DNA from: Flavobacteriaceae bacterium
GTDB lineage: Bacteria > Bacteroidota > Bacteroidia > Flavobacteriales > Flavobacteriaceae
Reading direction: 5' to 3'
Length of the DNA stretch: 17,078 nt
NCBI GenBank assembly: GCA_016649785.1
Contig: JAENXB010000036.1
Location: 1-17,078 of the forward strand
The notes below the pieces were generated by a model. The model searched no databases and was not told the origin of the DNA. It was given only the letters and a program-made list of their open reading frames with translations. Each line of letters begins with the position of its first letter. The stretch's first letter is position 1. A program made the translations under genes and the position numbers. Of this stretch, positions 1-7,720 are shown piece by piece.

Positions 1-2
1 AT

Positions 3-854
3 ACCAATGGCACTTTACATCGCTATAATGCAGCAAAAAATCATGTCGGGGAATTTTTGGCTTTTTGTTACCAGAAAAAAGACATCCCTATTCAGGAAGT
101 TGATTACAAGTTTATCACCGGGTTTGAATATTTCCTGAAATCTGAAAAGGATTGCGCCCATAATACTGTTCAAAAATATATCGTCAATTTTAAAAAGATA
201 ATTCGGATTGCTTATGCAAATCAATGGATAGAAAAAGATCCATTTTTTCACTGGAAAGGAAGCTGGAAAAATTCCGATAGGGAATATTTGACAGAAGAAG
301 AGCTACAACTTTTAATAGACAAGGAGTTTTCTATACCACGCCTGGAACAGGTAAAGGACATTTTTCTGTTTTGTTGTTACACTGGCCTGGCGTATGCCGA
401 TGTGAAGAAGCTTTCCGGGGATGATATTATTATTGGAATCAACGGTAAAAGGTGGATAAAAACAAAGCGACAAAAAACCGATTCCTTGAGCAGTATTTCA
501 TTATTGCTTGTTTCGGAAAGCATTCTGGACAAATATGCCTCCCATCCTTATGCAATTGCAGGAAAAGGAATCCTCCCGGTTTTGACTAATCAAAAGTCCA
601 ATGCTTATTTAAAGGAAATAGCCGACCTCTGTGGAATAAAAAAGAATTTAACCACGCATTTGGCCCGGCACACTTTTGCGACAACTGTAACGATCTCAAA
701 TGGCGTTTCCATGGAATCTGTCAGCAAAATGTTAGGTCATAAATCTTTAAAAACCACCCAGATTTATGCAAAGGTGGTTGACAAGAAAGTGGGAAGAGAA
801 ATGGATGAACTGGAAGCGTTGAGAACGAAATTGGGAGCAAAGAAAAAGGGTTAG
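3..854 (+). CDS. Tyrosine recombinase/integrase, 5' end cut by window edge
   Basis: This is a site-specific recombinase that would integrate and excise the mobile element. The frame is open back to the left edge, so the first residues, including any arm-binding domain, lie outside the window. An internal TTG at 57 should not be taken as the start. Seen: a SAM-like core-binding domain (about 18-250), then the catalytic domain. Catalytic residues recognised are the Lys in RQKT (about 474), HLAR (His at 657, Arg at 666), LGH (His at 738) and the nucleophile Tyr in QIYA (765). The first catalytic Arg, expected in a TGLR context, is Ala here (TGLAYAD, about 384-404). Bacteroidota integrases of the IntDOT type are known to lack this Arg. 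The gene converges on the Fic gene. Family assignment is firm; subfamily is inferred. Confidence 0.93.
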   Translation, partial: TNGTLHRYNAAKNHVGEFLAFCYQKKDIPIQEVDYKFITGFEYFLKSEKDCAHNTVQKYIVNFKKIIRIAYANQWIEKDPFFHWKGSWKNSDREYLTEEELQLLIDKEFSIPRLEQVKDIFLFCCYTGLAYADVKKLSGDDIIIGINGKRWIKTKRQKTDSLSSISLLLVSESILDKYASHPYAIAGKGILPVLTNQKSNAYLKEIADLCGIKKNLTTHLARHTFATTVTISNGVSMESVSKMLGHKSLKTTQIYAKVVDKKVGREMDELEALRTKLGAKKKG

Positions 855-1075
855 AGGAAGCTTTTGAAAGGAAGGGGGCGTAACCGCGAAGCAGGTGTAC
901 GGTTTGTTCGGGAATATCCATCTAAAACAGGCAGGTACGTGGAAGTTTTAAAAAAAGTTGTCCAGGAGCCACTGGCAAGCGCGTTGGGTGTGACAGTAAT
1001 TTTTTTAGAGCGTTTCAAGGAGAGGCAATTGGAGTGTAAAACGTCCGGCTTTATTCTGTGCTTTTTATTTTGTTA

Positions 1076-2560
1076 TTATTGAAATGGGATTATCTTCAAT
1101 TTTGCTTTATCGTGTTCTTTGAAAGCATTGCTTGACGTAAGGTAATTTTCTAATGCATCCATGTCGTTTGCTAATAGTGTTGCACTGAATTCCTGGGCTC
1201 TTTGCAGCATTCTGATATAAACTTTTGGATCATCGTTTCTTGTTAGTCTTCTTAGTGCTCCTAAATAGTCATCGCGGTACACCGTTGGAATGATTATTCG
1301 TGTTTGGTTTGCTTTTACTAATTCGGCATTCATCATTACTCTTGCTATTCTTCCATTTCCATCTAAGAATGGGTGTATTTCGCTTATCATGAACATGATG
1401 TAGGCTGCTTTTGCAAAGGGTTCTTGCGATGCTTGGTAGTAATCAAATCCTTTTATTAAAGTTCCTCTCACTAAGGTGTGGTCGACAAAATGTGTTTCGC
1501 CTGCACGGTTGTTTTTGTCTTTGAATTGCCCTGGCTTTTTTGAGGTTCTGGTTCCTAAAAGTATTTGATGTCTGTATTGCAATATCTTCAGTAATTCCTC
1601 TGGATTTGAAGGTGTTGTACTCATTTCCTTTTGGTTGCTGACTAGTCTGTATGTTCCTAAAATGTCGTGTGAATCTTCGTCACGATTTGGAATTGGTGTT
1701 TCGGTTTGAATGATGCTTTTGGCTTCTTCAATTTCAAAAATAGTACCTTCAATATAGTTGGAAAAATAGGCTTCAAAGAAAGCAAAATTTCTAAAAGCAT
1801 TGGTTTCATTATTGACGTCTTGCCTGTCTTTATAAGGTTGTTGCTGTAATTCTATGAATAATTTTTCGAATAATTCTAAGCGGTGTTTGTCGTAAGGATT
1901 TCCTAAAGCTCTTGCTAATGCTATTGGTGATGTGAGTATCTTGGAAGGCTTTGTTGTTAACAAAGCGCTTATTAGTTTGTTTAGCTTTTCAAACTCGGTT
2001 TGCATCCCTAATTTGTTGGCAATTTCTCTTGTTTTATCTCTGAATTGGTTTAGTCCTTCTTCTCCTTTTACTTGTACTATTTGTTCTAGTTTACCTTCGA
2101 TTTCCGGTAATGTAATTGTTTTGGAAGTTGGTCCTACTTGACGTGATGTTTGCAAATTTTCTAAAAAAGCTCTTTCTTGTTGTGACACAAATAAATCTCC
2201 CGAAAACAGGTTGTCACCTTCAATTGCAGACATTCCTTCCATGAAACGAATGGTTATACCTGGTAATTCAATTTTCTTGGTATAGGTGTAGGTCACAAAT
2301 ATTTGATTTGCTGTTGTTGGTTTGAATTCAAAAGCAGAACGATGGCTTAATACCGTACCTGGATATAGTTTTCCTATAATGGTGAAAATGTTTCTTCTAA
2401 TAATTACCTCTTCTGATTCATTGAAATTTGAGGTATAAATACGTGGTGCAATTTTTTTTATTTGCCCTGTTTTTACCAGATTTCCTAATTGTCTGCTTAT
2501 TGCTGTATCGCTTGAAGCGAAAATTACTTCTTGCAAGTGAATTGGTATGTTATTTTCCAT
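1076..2560 (-). CDS. Fic-domain protein with N-terminal AbiEi-like winged helix
   Basis: A 494-residue two-part protein. Residues about 8-135 resemble the winged-helix N-terminus of AbiEi-type transcriptional regulators (type IV toxin-antitoxin antitoxins), including the stretch TGQIKKIAPRIY. Residues about 255-470 form a Fic domain, which typically transfers AMP or another phosphate-containing group to proteins. The Fic core motif HPFLDGNGR is intact at 396-404. An inhibitory motif of the (S/T)xxxE(G/N) type, SNYIEG, lies at 267-272, upstream of the core as in class II Fic proteins, which suggests self-inhibition. The target protein cannot be read from the sequence. The gene stands alone, converges on the integrase and has repeats upstream that could be operators. 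The ATG at 2560 is favoured because the winged-helix homology begins soon after it. Confidence 0.9.
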   Translation of the reverse strand: MENNIPIHLQEVIFASSDTAISRQLGNLVKTGQIKKIAPRIYTSNFNESEEVIIRRNIFTIIGKLYPGTVLSHRSAFEFKPTTANQIFVTYTYTKKIELPGITIRFMEGMSAIEGDNLFSGDLFVSQQERAFLENLQTSRQVGPTSKTITLPEIEGKLEQIVQVKGEEGLNQFRDKTREIANKLGMQTEFEKLNKLISALLTTKPSKILTSPIALARALGNPYDKHRLELFEKLFIELQQQPYKDRQDVNNETNAFRNFAFFEAYFSNYIEGTIFEIEEAKSIIQTETPIPNRDEDSHDILGTYRLVSNQKEMSTTPSNPEELLKILQYRHQILLGTRTSKKPGQFKDKNNRAGETHFVDHTLVRGTLIKGFDYYQASQEPFAKAAYIMFMISEIHPFLDGNGRIARVMMNAELVKANQTRIIIPTVYRDDYLGALRRLTRNDDPKVYIRMLQRAQEFSATLLANDMDALENYLTSSNAFKEHDKAKLKIIPFQ

Positions 2561-2579
2561 TAGGATTGCTTTTACAATT

Positions 2580-2587
2580 CAAAAATA
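2580..2587 (-). promoter_or_regulatory. Possible -7 element of the Fic gene promoter
   Basis: Read on the minus strand this is TATTTTTG, matching the Bacteroidota -7 consensus TAnnTTTG. It lies 20-27 nt upstream of the Fic gene start. The -33 position has only a poor match (TTTTAC near 2603-2608), so this is tentative in such AT-rich DNA. Confidence 0.3.
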
Positions 2588-2596
2588 ACTATTAAT

Positions 2597-2740
2597 TTCC
2601 AGTAAAACGATTTTTTCCGAAAATATTTTCCACTATAACTGATTTATAACCTATTTTGATTTTTCTAGAAGTATATTTTTATGGCCAAATGGATTTTATT
2701 CCATTAAATAATGATTTTTGATAATTATTTTCCAGTAAAA
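2597..2740. repeat. Four direct repeats TTCCANTAWAW upstream of the Fic gene
   Basis: Copies on the plus strand are TTCCAGTAAAA (2597-2607), TTCCACTATAA (2628-2638), TTCCATTAAAT (2699-2709) and TTCCAGTAAAA (2730-2740). Starts are spaced 31, 71 and 31 nt apart, so the repeats form two pairs with the same internal spacing of about three helical turns. They lie 37-180 nt upstream of the start of a protein with an AbiEi-like DNA-binding domain. They are therefore candidate operators for autoregulation, which is inference. Confidence 0.55.
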
Positions 2741-2780
2741 TAATTTTAATTTTCAAAATTTTGAAAACGGAAATTGCAGG

Positions 2781-2828
2781 ATAATTCGGATAGCTCTTGC
2801 CAATCAATGGATAGATCGCGACCCTTAA
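2781..2828 (+). pseudogene. Fossil fragment of a second integrase gene
   Basis: The plus strand encodes IIRIALANQWIDRDP followed by TAA. This closely matches IIRIAYANQWIEKDP of the integrase at the left end (198-245), with about three quarters of the 48 bases identical. No further integrase homology can be seen on either side. The differences fit a different, related integrase and not a fresh copy of the neighbour. It is a leftover of an earlier insertion or recombination event between the Fic gene and the hsd operon. Confidence 0.7.
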
Positions 2829-2846
2829 TTCTTATGAGTAAGAATT
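2827..2846. repeat. 8-bp perfect inverted repeat downstream of the metallopeptidase gene
   Basis: AATTCTTA and TAAGAATT are separated by TGAG, so a small AT-rich hairpin can form about 23 nt past the stop codon of the metallopeptidase gene, the last gene of the hsd operon. There is no U tract on the minus-strand transcript, so a terminator role is weakly supported. Confidence 0.3.
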
Positions 2847-2869
2847 TGAAATTTTAAGCTTTATATATT

Positions 2870-3568
2870 TTACACCATAATTTTCTCCAATTTCATCTTC
2901 CATTTTTCCCAATTTGGAATTTTTTCTTCAAGGAGGTTATAAAAAGATTTACTGTGGTTGGGGATTTTTATATGGCAGAGTTCATGAATAATTACATACT
3001 CTATACATTTTGTGGGAGCTTTTATCAATTCCGGATTAAGGGTGATTTTGCCGTTTGGGGTACAACTTCCCCAGCGTTTTTTCATTCGCTGAATTTGTAA
3101 ATCCCCAATTGAAATATCATCCTGCTGAAATTTGGGTTTAACTTCTTGTAAAACAGTTTCAAATTTGTTTTTTGCATGATTGTAATACCAGGCGGCTAAG
3201 AGGGATTTTACGTTTGTTGGCGAAGGATTTGTCGTGTAAACAATAATCTGGCCTGCCTTGAGCTTCACAGCATTTATATCTCCGGAATTAACCTTCAAAA
3301 CATAGCGTCTGCCCAAATAATAATGTGTTTCTCCGGAAACATATTCCCTTAAGGGGGTATGAGGAAGAAACTGTTCAAAATATTCCTGTTGTTTCACGAT
3401 CCATTTTACGCGTTTTGTGACTTTTGCTTTTAGATCTTCAATGCTTGTTTCTTCTGGGGCGATTAATAAAACGGTACTATCCGGATGCACTTCTATTGCC
3501 AGGGTTTTACGGTTTGCCCACCTTATTTGGAACTCGATTTTTTTTGTCCCGTATTGTACGCTGTGCAT
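2870..3568 (-). CDS. YgjP-like zinc metallopeptidase (M48/DUF45 family)
   Basis: A 232-residue protein of the YgjP/WSS1-like metal-dependent hydrolase family. The zinc site is visible: HELCH at 195-199 with a likely third ligand His205 in NHSKSFY. The family's RWGSC signature is at 165-169. There is no signal peptide or membrane segment, so it should be cytoplasmic. Its ATG overlaps the hsdR stop codon by one base (TGATG), a strong sign of coupled translation, and it is the last gene of the hsd operon. Family members are often found beside type I restriction genes, where their job is not established; a role in turnover of restriction subunits or damaged complexes is conjecture. Both length and motifs look complete. 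Confidence 0.9.
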   Translation of the reverse strand: MHSVQYGTKKIEFQIRWANRKTLAIEVHPDSTVLLIAPEETSIEDLKAKVTKRVKWIVKQQEYFEQFLPHTPLREYVSGETHYYLGRRYVLKVNSGDINAVKLKAGQIIVYTTNPSPTNVKSLLAAWYYNHAKNKFETVLQEVKPKFQQDDISIGDLQIQRMKKRWGSCTPNGKITLNPELIKAPTKCIEYVIIHELCHIKIPNHSKSFYNLLEEKIPNWEKWKMKLEKIMV

Positions 3569-6500
3569 CAGTAATTATTTTTAGCCACTTTTAAACACTT
3601 CAACAGGATTGCATCTATTTCGTTGAAATTAATGTCCACTCCTAAATCTTTTCTATGTTCCATCAGATAATCCTCAATTTCATTTTCCATTTTGTTCTGG
3701 ATGTCCAAATTTTTCTTCCAATCCCTGATGGTCAGTTTCTCAATAATTTCCTTAATGTCAATTCCCGCAATTGCCAGTTTTTCTGAAATGTTTGTGGATT
3801 TTTCCTTTCCGTGCTTGTTTGTTATTACTTGAGAAATAGCTCCGAAAACTGCTCTTGCTTCAGGGTTGTCCTTTACCAATAACGGAATTCCTTCCTGATA
3901 TCCTGTTTCGAAATCCTCCCGGACTTTATTTATTTTTTCGAGATATTCTTTCTCGCCCAATCTCCCCTCGTGAAAATCGTTGATGGTTTGTTCAATAAGG
4001 TCTGAGAATTTTTTATAGTAAGCCTCATCCTTTTCCATATTTTCGGTAATCACTTTTTTCATTCGGTGAGCGATAAAGTCGGCTTTTGAAGCAGGGGTTT
4101 TTCCGTAGGTTTCAAGGGCTTCTTCCACCATATTTTTGTCGAAAATATTCACGTCTTTCGTGATTTCTATAATCTCATCGGCACTGATGTATGAGTCCAA
4201 TAATTTTTTCACCCTGGGTTCATATTCCTTGTATGAAATCTTTTCGGCATAGCGCAACTGTACCGAAAAACGGAGGCTTTGCAATTTTTTTAGTTCTGCT
4301 TTATAAAACCCTATTTGTTGCGTGGTAAATTCTTCATAAAACGTATCTGATGCCAATGCTACCTGCAGGGTTCTTGCAAATTGTGATAACGCATCGTAAA
4401 ATTGATCCCGAATATCTTTTTGTGCAATACATCGTTCCAAAGCTTCAATATCGCCCTTATTTTTTACTTCTTTAAAAACATCCCAGACTTCCGCGTGATG
4501 AATAGGTACTTTGCGCACTTCATCGCTCATATCTGCCACCGCGTTCAATAAATCATCTTCCTCAAAATCCTCTAATGCGCTATATTCTGTTAAGGCTTCA
4601 TCCAGTTTTCCCAAAACTCCCACATAGTCAATGATGTAACCAAATTCTTTCCCTGTAAATAAACGGTTTACCCTGGCAATGGCTTGTAATAAATTATGTC
4701 CTTTTAATGGTTTGGCCAAATACAACAGCGTGTTTACCGGGGCATCAAAACCTGTTAAGAGTTTGCTTACCACGATCAGCATTTCCACCTCGTTATCTTC
4801 GGGATCTATAAATTTGTCCACCACATAATTTTCATAGCTGTCCTGATCCCGGAATTGTTTCATTAAACCATCCCAATAATTGCGGGATGCTGAACTTGAT
4901 TCCTGCCAAACGTCTTCATTGTCCTTTCTGCTGTCGGGCGGCGTAAATACCACTCTTGTATTGATTTTTAAGGAAGGATCTGTTTGGTTTTCGAAATACT
5001 TTTGATATTTGATAGCCACATCGATCCTGGGAACTGCCAATTGCGCTTTGGCTCTTGTTCCTTGCCAGTTTAGGGTATAATGTTTGGAAATGTCGTAAGC
5101 TATTTCTTCCACCACACTATCCGATTCATATATTTTTGAAATGGAAGAGAATTTCTTTTTCAGGTCTTTTTGGGCTTCTTCCCCAAGCGGTTTTGCAAGG
5201 CGTTCAAAACCTTTGTCAATTTGTTTTTTATTGATGGTGAGTTTTGCCGAACGTCCTTCATATAGCAATGGCAAAACAGCGCCATCTTTTACTGCCTGGT
5301 CTATAGTATATTTATGGATAAATCCACCAAATTTTCGTGCCGTGCTTTTTTCGGACTTCATAAGTGGTGTTCCTGTAAACCCAATATAAGAAGCATTTGG
5401 AAGTATTTTTTTCATACTGGCGTGTGCAGATCCATAATTACTGCGGTGGCTTTCATCTACAAGTACAAAAATATTCTGGGAATCTTTAATTTTCACCCTT
5501 TGGGAAGCTACCTGAAACTTATCAATAATAGTGGTAATAATCTCGTTTCCCTTGTCTTTTAAAAGTTCGATGAGGTGGTTGCCGCTTTGTGCTTTTTCCA
5601 CACGTTTACCACAGTTTTGAAAGGTTTTGTAGATTTGTTTGTCCAGGCTAATCCTGTCGGTTACAATAATCACCCGGGCGTTTGGTATTTCTTTGTCCAA
5701 TGCCAATGCTTTGGACAACATTACCATGGTAAGGGATTTTCCGCTACCCGTAGTATGCCATATTACGCCTCCTCTTCGGTTTTCATTGGAATCCTTTTGT
5801 TTCACCCTTTCCATGGTGTCCTGTACCGCAAAATACTGCTGGTAGCGACCAATCTTTTTTAAAGGCCCATCATAAACAATGTATTTGTATGCCAATTCCA
5901 TAACCCGTTGCGGGCTGCAAAGTGCTACCAGGATTTTATCCTGTTGTGTGGGAAACCTGTTCTCTGAAGGAATAGTTTTGAGTTCCCTTTTTAAGATTTT
6001 TTGGGTTTGCTTATCGTTATCTTCTTTCCAAACCGACCAGAATTTTGCAGGTGTTCCCGTGGTGCCATAATTTACTTCGTTGGGATGGACAGCCAATAAC
6101 AATTGCGCAAAATAAAACAAGCGCGGGATGCCTTCATCTTTACGTTGGTTTCGAAGGGTTTGTGAAATAGCTTCCTCTATGGACTCATTTTTATCACGTC
6201 TTTTGTTTTCAATGACCACAAAGGGAATCCCGTTTACAAACAGCACCAAATCCGGGCGGCGTTTGCCATTTAATCCTTCTACCTCGAATTCTTCCGTTAG
6301 GTGAAACACATTGTTTTCTATATTTTCCCAATCTATGTATTTAAGGCTAAAACCTTTGCTGTCGCCTTGAATGGTTTCGGTAAAGCTTTTGCCTAAAGTA
6401 AGCAGGTCGTACACTTTCTCATTCGTGCGGGCCAAACCTTCATCCGGAACCGATTTTAAAGCATTAATAGCAGCTTGGATGCTGCCTGTGGAGAATTTAT

Positions 6501-6693
6501 AGGAATCTCCCTTGTATTCAAAATTGTTGATTTTATGAAGTTGCTTTGCCAGGATGTCTTCCAGTAATACCCCGGTAAATAAGCCGTCACGCTCTTTAAT
6601 AGTTTGCTTCGGTGTGATGTATTGCCAACCCAGTTTTTGGAGAAGGTTTAGGGTAGGGGATTGGGAGTCGTTGTATTCTGAATAGATGGTCAT
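3568..6693 (-). CDS. hsdR: Type I restriction endonuclease subunit R (HsdR)
   Basis: A 1041-residue DNA-translocating and cleaving subunit of a type I restriction enzyme. The N-terminal nuclease of PD-(D/E)xK type shows PD at 147-148 and the ExK-type residues ENK at 162-164. The helicase motor has Walker A TGSGKS (315-320), DESH (413-416), TGTP (440-443), TGFD (647-650) and ARVNR (673-677). The C-terminal third is helical, as expected for contacts with the methylase core. Length is close to that of type IC enzymes such as EcoR124I HsdR. All key motifs are present, so it looks active. It is separated from hsdS by a transposase gene, and about 73 bp with palindromic repeats precede its start. 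No convincing own promoter is visible there. Confidence 0.96.
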   Translation of the reverse strand: MTIYSEYNDSQSPTLNLLQKLGWQYITPKQTIKERDGLFTGVLLEDILAKQLHKINNFEYKGDSYKFSTGSIQAAINALKSVPDEGLARTNEKVYDLLTLGKSFTETIQGDSKGFSLKYIDWENIENNVFHLTEEFEVEGLNGKRRPDLVLFVNGIPFVVIENKRRDKNESIEEAISQTLRNQRKDEGIPRLFYFAQLLLAVHPNEVNYGTTGTPAKFWSVWKEDNDKQTQKILKRELKTIPSENRFPTQQDKILVALCSPQRVMELAYKYIVYDGPLKKIGRYQQYFAVQDTMERVKQKDSNENRRGGVIWHTTGSGKSLTMVMLSKALALDKEIPNARVIIVTDRISLDKQIYKTFQNCGKRVEKAQSGNHLIELLKDKGNEIITTIIDKFQVASQRVKIKDSQNIFVLVDESHRSNYGSAHASMKKILPNASYIGFTGTPLMKSEKSTARKFGGFIHKYTIDQAVKDGAVLPLLYEGRSAKLTINKKQIDKGFERLAKPLGEEAQKDLKKKFSSISKIYESDSVVEEIAYDISKHYTLNWQGTRAKAQLAVPRIDVAIKYQKYFENQTDPSLKINTRVVFTPPDSRKDNEDVWQESSSASRNYWDGLMKQFRDQDSYENYVVDKFIDPEDNEVEMLIVVSKLLTGFDAPVNTLLYLAKPLKGHNLLQAIARVNRLFTGKEFGYIIDYVGVLGKLDEALTEYSALEDFEEDDLLNAVADMSDEVRKVPIHHAEVWDVFKEVKNKGDIEALERCIAQKDIRDQFYDALSQFARTLQVALASDTFYEEFTTQQIGFYKAELKKLQSLRFSVQLRYAEKISYKEYEPRVKKLLDSYISADEIIEITKDVNIFDKNMVEEALETYGKTPASKADFIAHRMKKVITENMEKDEAYYKKFSDLIEQTINDFHEGRLGEKEYLEKINKVREDFETGYQEGIPLLVKDNPEARAVFGAISQVITNKHGKEKSTNISEKLAIAGIDIKEIIEKLTIRDWKKNLDIQNKMENEIEDYLMEHRKDLGVDINFNEIDAILLKCLKVAKNNY

Positions 6694-6711
6694 GATATTT
6701 TAATTATTAAT

Positions 6712-6758
6712 GCGAAAAACATTTCTCTGTCGGGGCGAAAAATATTTCTCCCGTACGG
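6712..6758. repeat. Two palindromic repeat units between transposase and hsdR
   Basis: A 27-nt unit at 6732-6758 begins GGGGCGAAAAATATTTCTCC and ends CCGTACGG. It can fold imperfectly, with GGGCGAAA facing TTTCTCCC. A more degenerate unit (GCGAAAAACATTTCTCTG) lies just before it at 6712-6729. They are the same family as the repeats inside the transposase gene and lie immediately downstream of it, as expected for REP-like sequences flanking their transposase. In the mRNA they would form a hairpin just upstream of hsdR. Confidence 0.65.
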
Positions 6759-6766
6759 AGAATCTA

Positions 6767-7471
6767 TCATTTTTTTTTATAAAATTTATCTTCTTTCCAA
6801 TTTGAAGGATTATTAATGATATAAGCTGAAATTCGTTGATATGCTATTTCATTTCGAATGATAATGTCATAATAGTCGCGTTGCCAAATAGGAATAGAGG
6901 AAATAATTTTGTCTAGTCGGGGCGAAATATTTTTCGCCCGTACGGATTGGGGCGAAAAATCTTTCGCCCTTTCGGATTGAGGAGAAGGATCTGGTTGGGG
7001 CGAAATATTTTTCGCCCGTACGGGGGCGTATCGAATAAATTTCGTTACGCCTATTTTAAATCCGCGAATGATTGATCCTATGGTTTTTGATGGGGATTTA
7101 AATTGGGGCGAAAATCTTTTTTCTAATCCGGGCGTAATATTTTTCGCCCTTATATTTTTATCGCAGACGATATTTTCTGCTTTTTTTGAAATTTCAATAA
7201 TGCCATGAATATGGTTTGGCATAATGATATATTCATGAAGAACGGTGTTGGGGAAATGTTTTGGAATTTCCAACCAACAATCGCTAGCCATATTTCCTGC
7301 ATAATTTAAGTTCATTTCTGGAAATCCATTCTTGCCAATTTCTATTTCTCCAAAGAGATGTTCCTTGTTGTAGGCGCAAATGGTAATAAAATACAATCCC
7401 GCTTGTGCGTAATCATATCCTTGGAGTCGGATGGATTTGCGATGGTGTATGTTGGGATTGTAGTTGTTCAT
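6767..7471 (-). CDS. REP-associated-type HUH/Y1 transposase
   Basis: A 234-residue protein of the Y1 (IS200-like) transposase superfamily, REP-associated branch. Seen: an N-terminal HRKSIRLQGYDY stretch, the HUH metal-binding motif as HIH (87-89, in MPNHIHGI), and a C-terminal WQRDYYD (196-202) with YIINNPSNW (217-225). Tyr217 is the likely nucleophile. Such enzymes nick single-stranded DNA at hairpin-forming repeats. Between the HUH motif and the tyrosine, at residues about 107-123 and 150-184, the protein carries repeated RAKNISPQ-like peptides encoded by the palindromic repeats themselves. The gene lies in the same orientation as the hsd genes, between hsdS and hsdR. It is probably domesticated or inserted; its activity cannot be judged. 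Confidence 0.9.
   Translation of the reverse strand: MNNYNPNIHHRKSIRLQGYDYAQAGLYFITICAYNKEHLFGEIEIGKNGFPEMNLNYAGNMASDCWLEIPKHFPNTVLHEYIIMPNHIHGIIEISKKAENIVCDKNIRAKNITPGLEKRFSPQFKSPSKTIGSIIRGFKIGVTKFIRYAPVRAKNISPQPDPSPQSERAKDFSPQSVRAKNISPRLDKIISSIPIWQRDYYDIIIRNEIAYQRISAYIINNPSNWKEDKFYKKK
6919..6945. repeat. 27-nt palindromic repeat inside transposase gene (copy 1)
   Basis: The core is a perfect hairpin: GGGCGAAA, loop TATT, TTTCGCCC, followed by GTACGG. It encodes VRAKNISP (residues 177-184) on the minus strand. It is identical in all 27 bases to the copy at 6997-7023. Confidence 0.85.
6949..6975. repeat. 27-nt palindromic repeat inside transposase gene (copy 2)
   Basis: A variant with an 8-bp stem GGGCGAAA / TTTCGCCC and loop AATC; the tail TTTCGG replaces GTACGG. 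It encodes ERAKDFSP. It starts exactly 30 nt after the copy at 6919, so the reading frame is kept. Confidence 0.8.
6997..7023. repeat. 27-nt palindromic repeat inside transposase gene (copy 3)
   Basis: Identical to 6919-6945, including the 8-bp stem and the GTACGG tail. It starts 78 nt after that copy, again a multiple of three, and encodes VRAKNISPQ (residues 151-159). A degenerate remnant may lie at 6980-6996. Confidence 0.85.
7105..7150. repeat. Two degenerate palindromic units inside transposase gene
   Basis: Unit 7105-7131 keeps GGGGCGAAAATCTTTT but has lost most of the right arm; it encodes GLEKRFSPQ. Unit 7130-7150 has GGGCGTAA facing TTTCGCCC and encodes IRAKNITPG. Decay relative to copies 1 and 3 suggests that these are older insertions. 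Confidence 0.65.
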
Positions 7472-7720
7472 AATCGTTTAATTAAATTGTTTCTTTATTT
7501 GTTTTACACATTGTTGGTTTAACACTTTTTTTGTGTGATTTTTGGCCTTTTTAAATTTTATATAAATTATTTTTTTGGCTTGATAAACAAAGGCTTAATA
7601 TCAGTAATGATAGTTTTAAGATGGCTCTTTTTTTATTTTATGGACTTTTTATGACCCTTTTAAAAATGTTGATTTATAATCGGTTTTCCTTTGCTCTATT
7701 GTCAAATTTCCCCATTTCCT

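Noticed and set aside
855..1075. Attachment site or tRNA next to the integrase
   Set aside because: No cloverleaf and no repeat shared with the right side of the island could be found by eye.
864..1082. 72-codon frame just after the integrase stop, in the same frame
   Set aside because: It starts with TTG, has no recognisable family, ends in a low-complexity Phe/Cys/Tyr stretch and overlaps the 3' end of the Fic gene. Most likely non-coding.
6919..7150. CRISPR-like array in the regularly repeated units
   Set aside because: Units are palindromic, irregularly spaced, partly degenerate and lie inside a protein-coding gene. No unique spacers of constant size.
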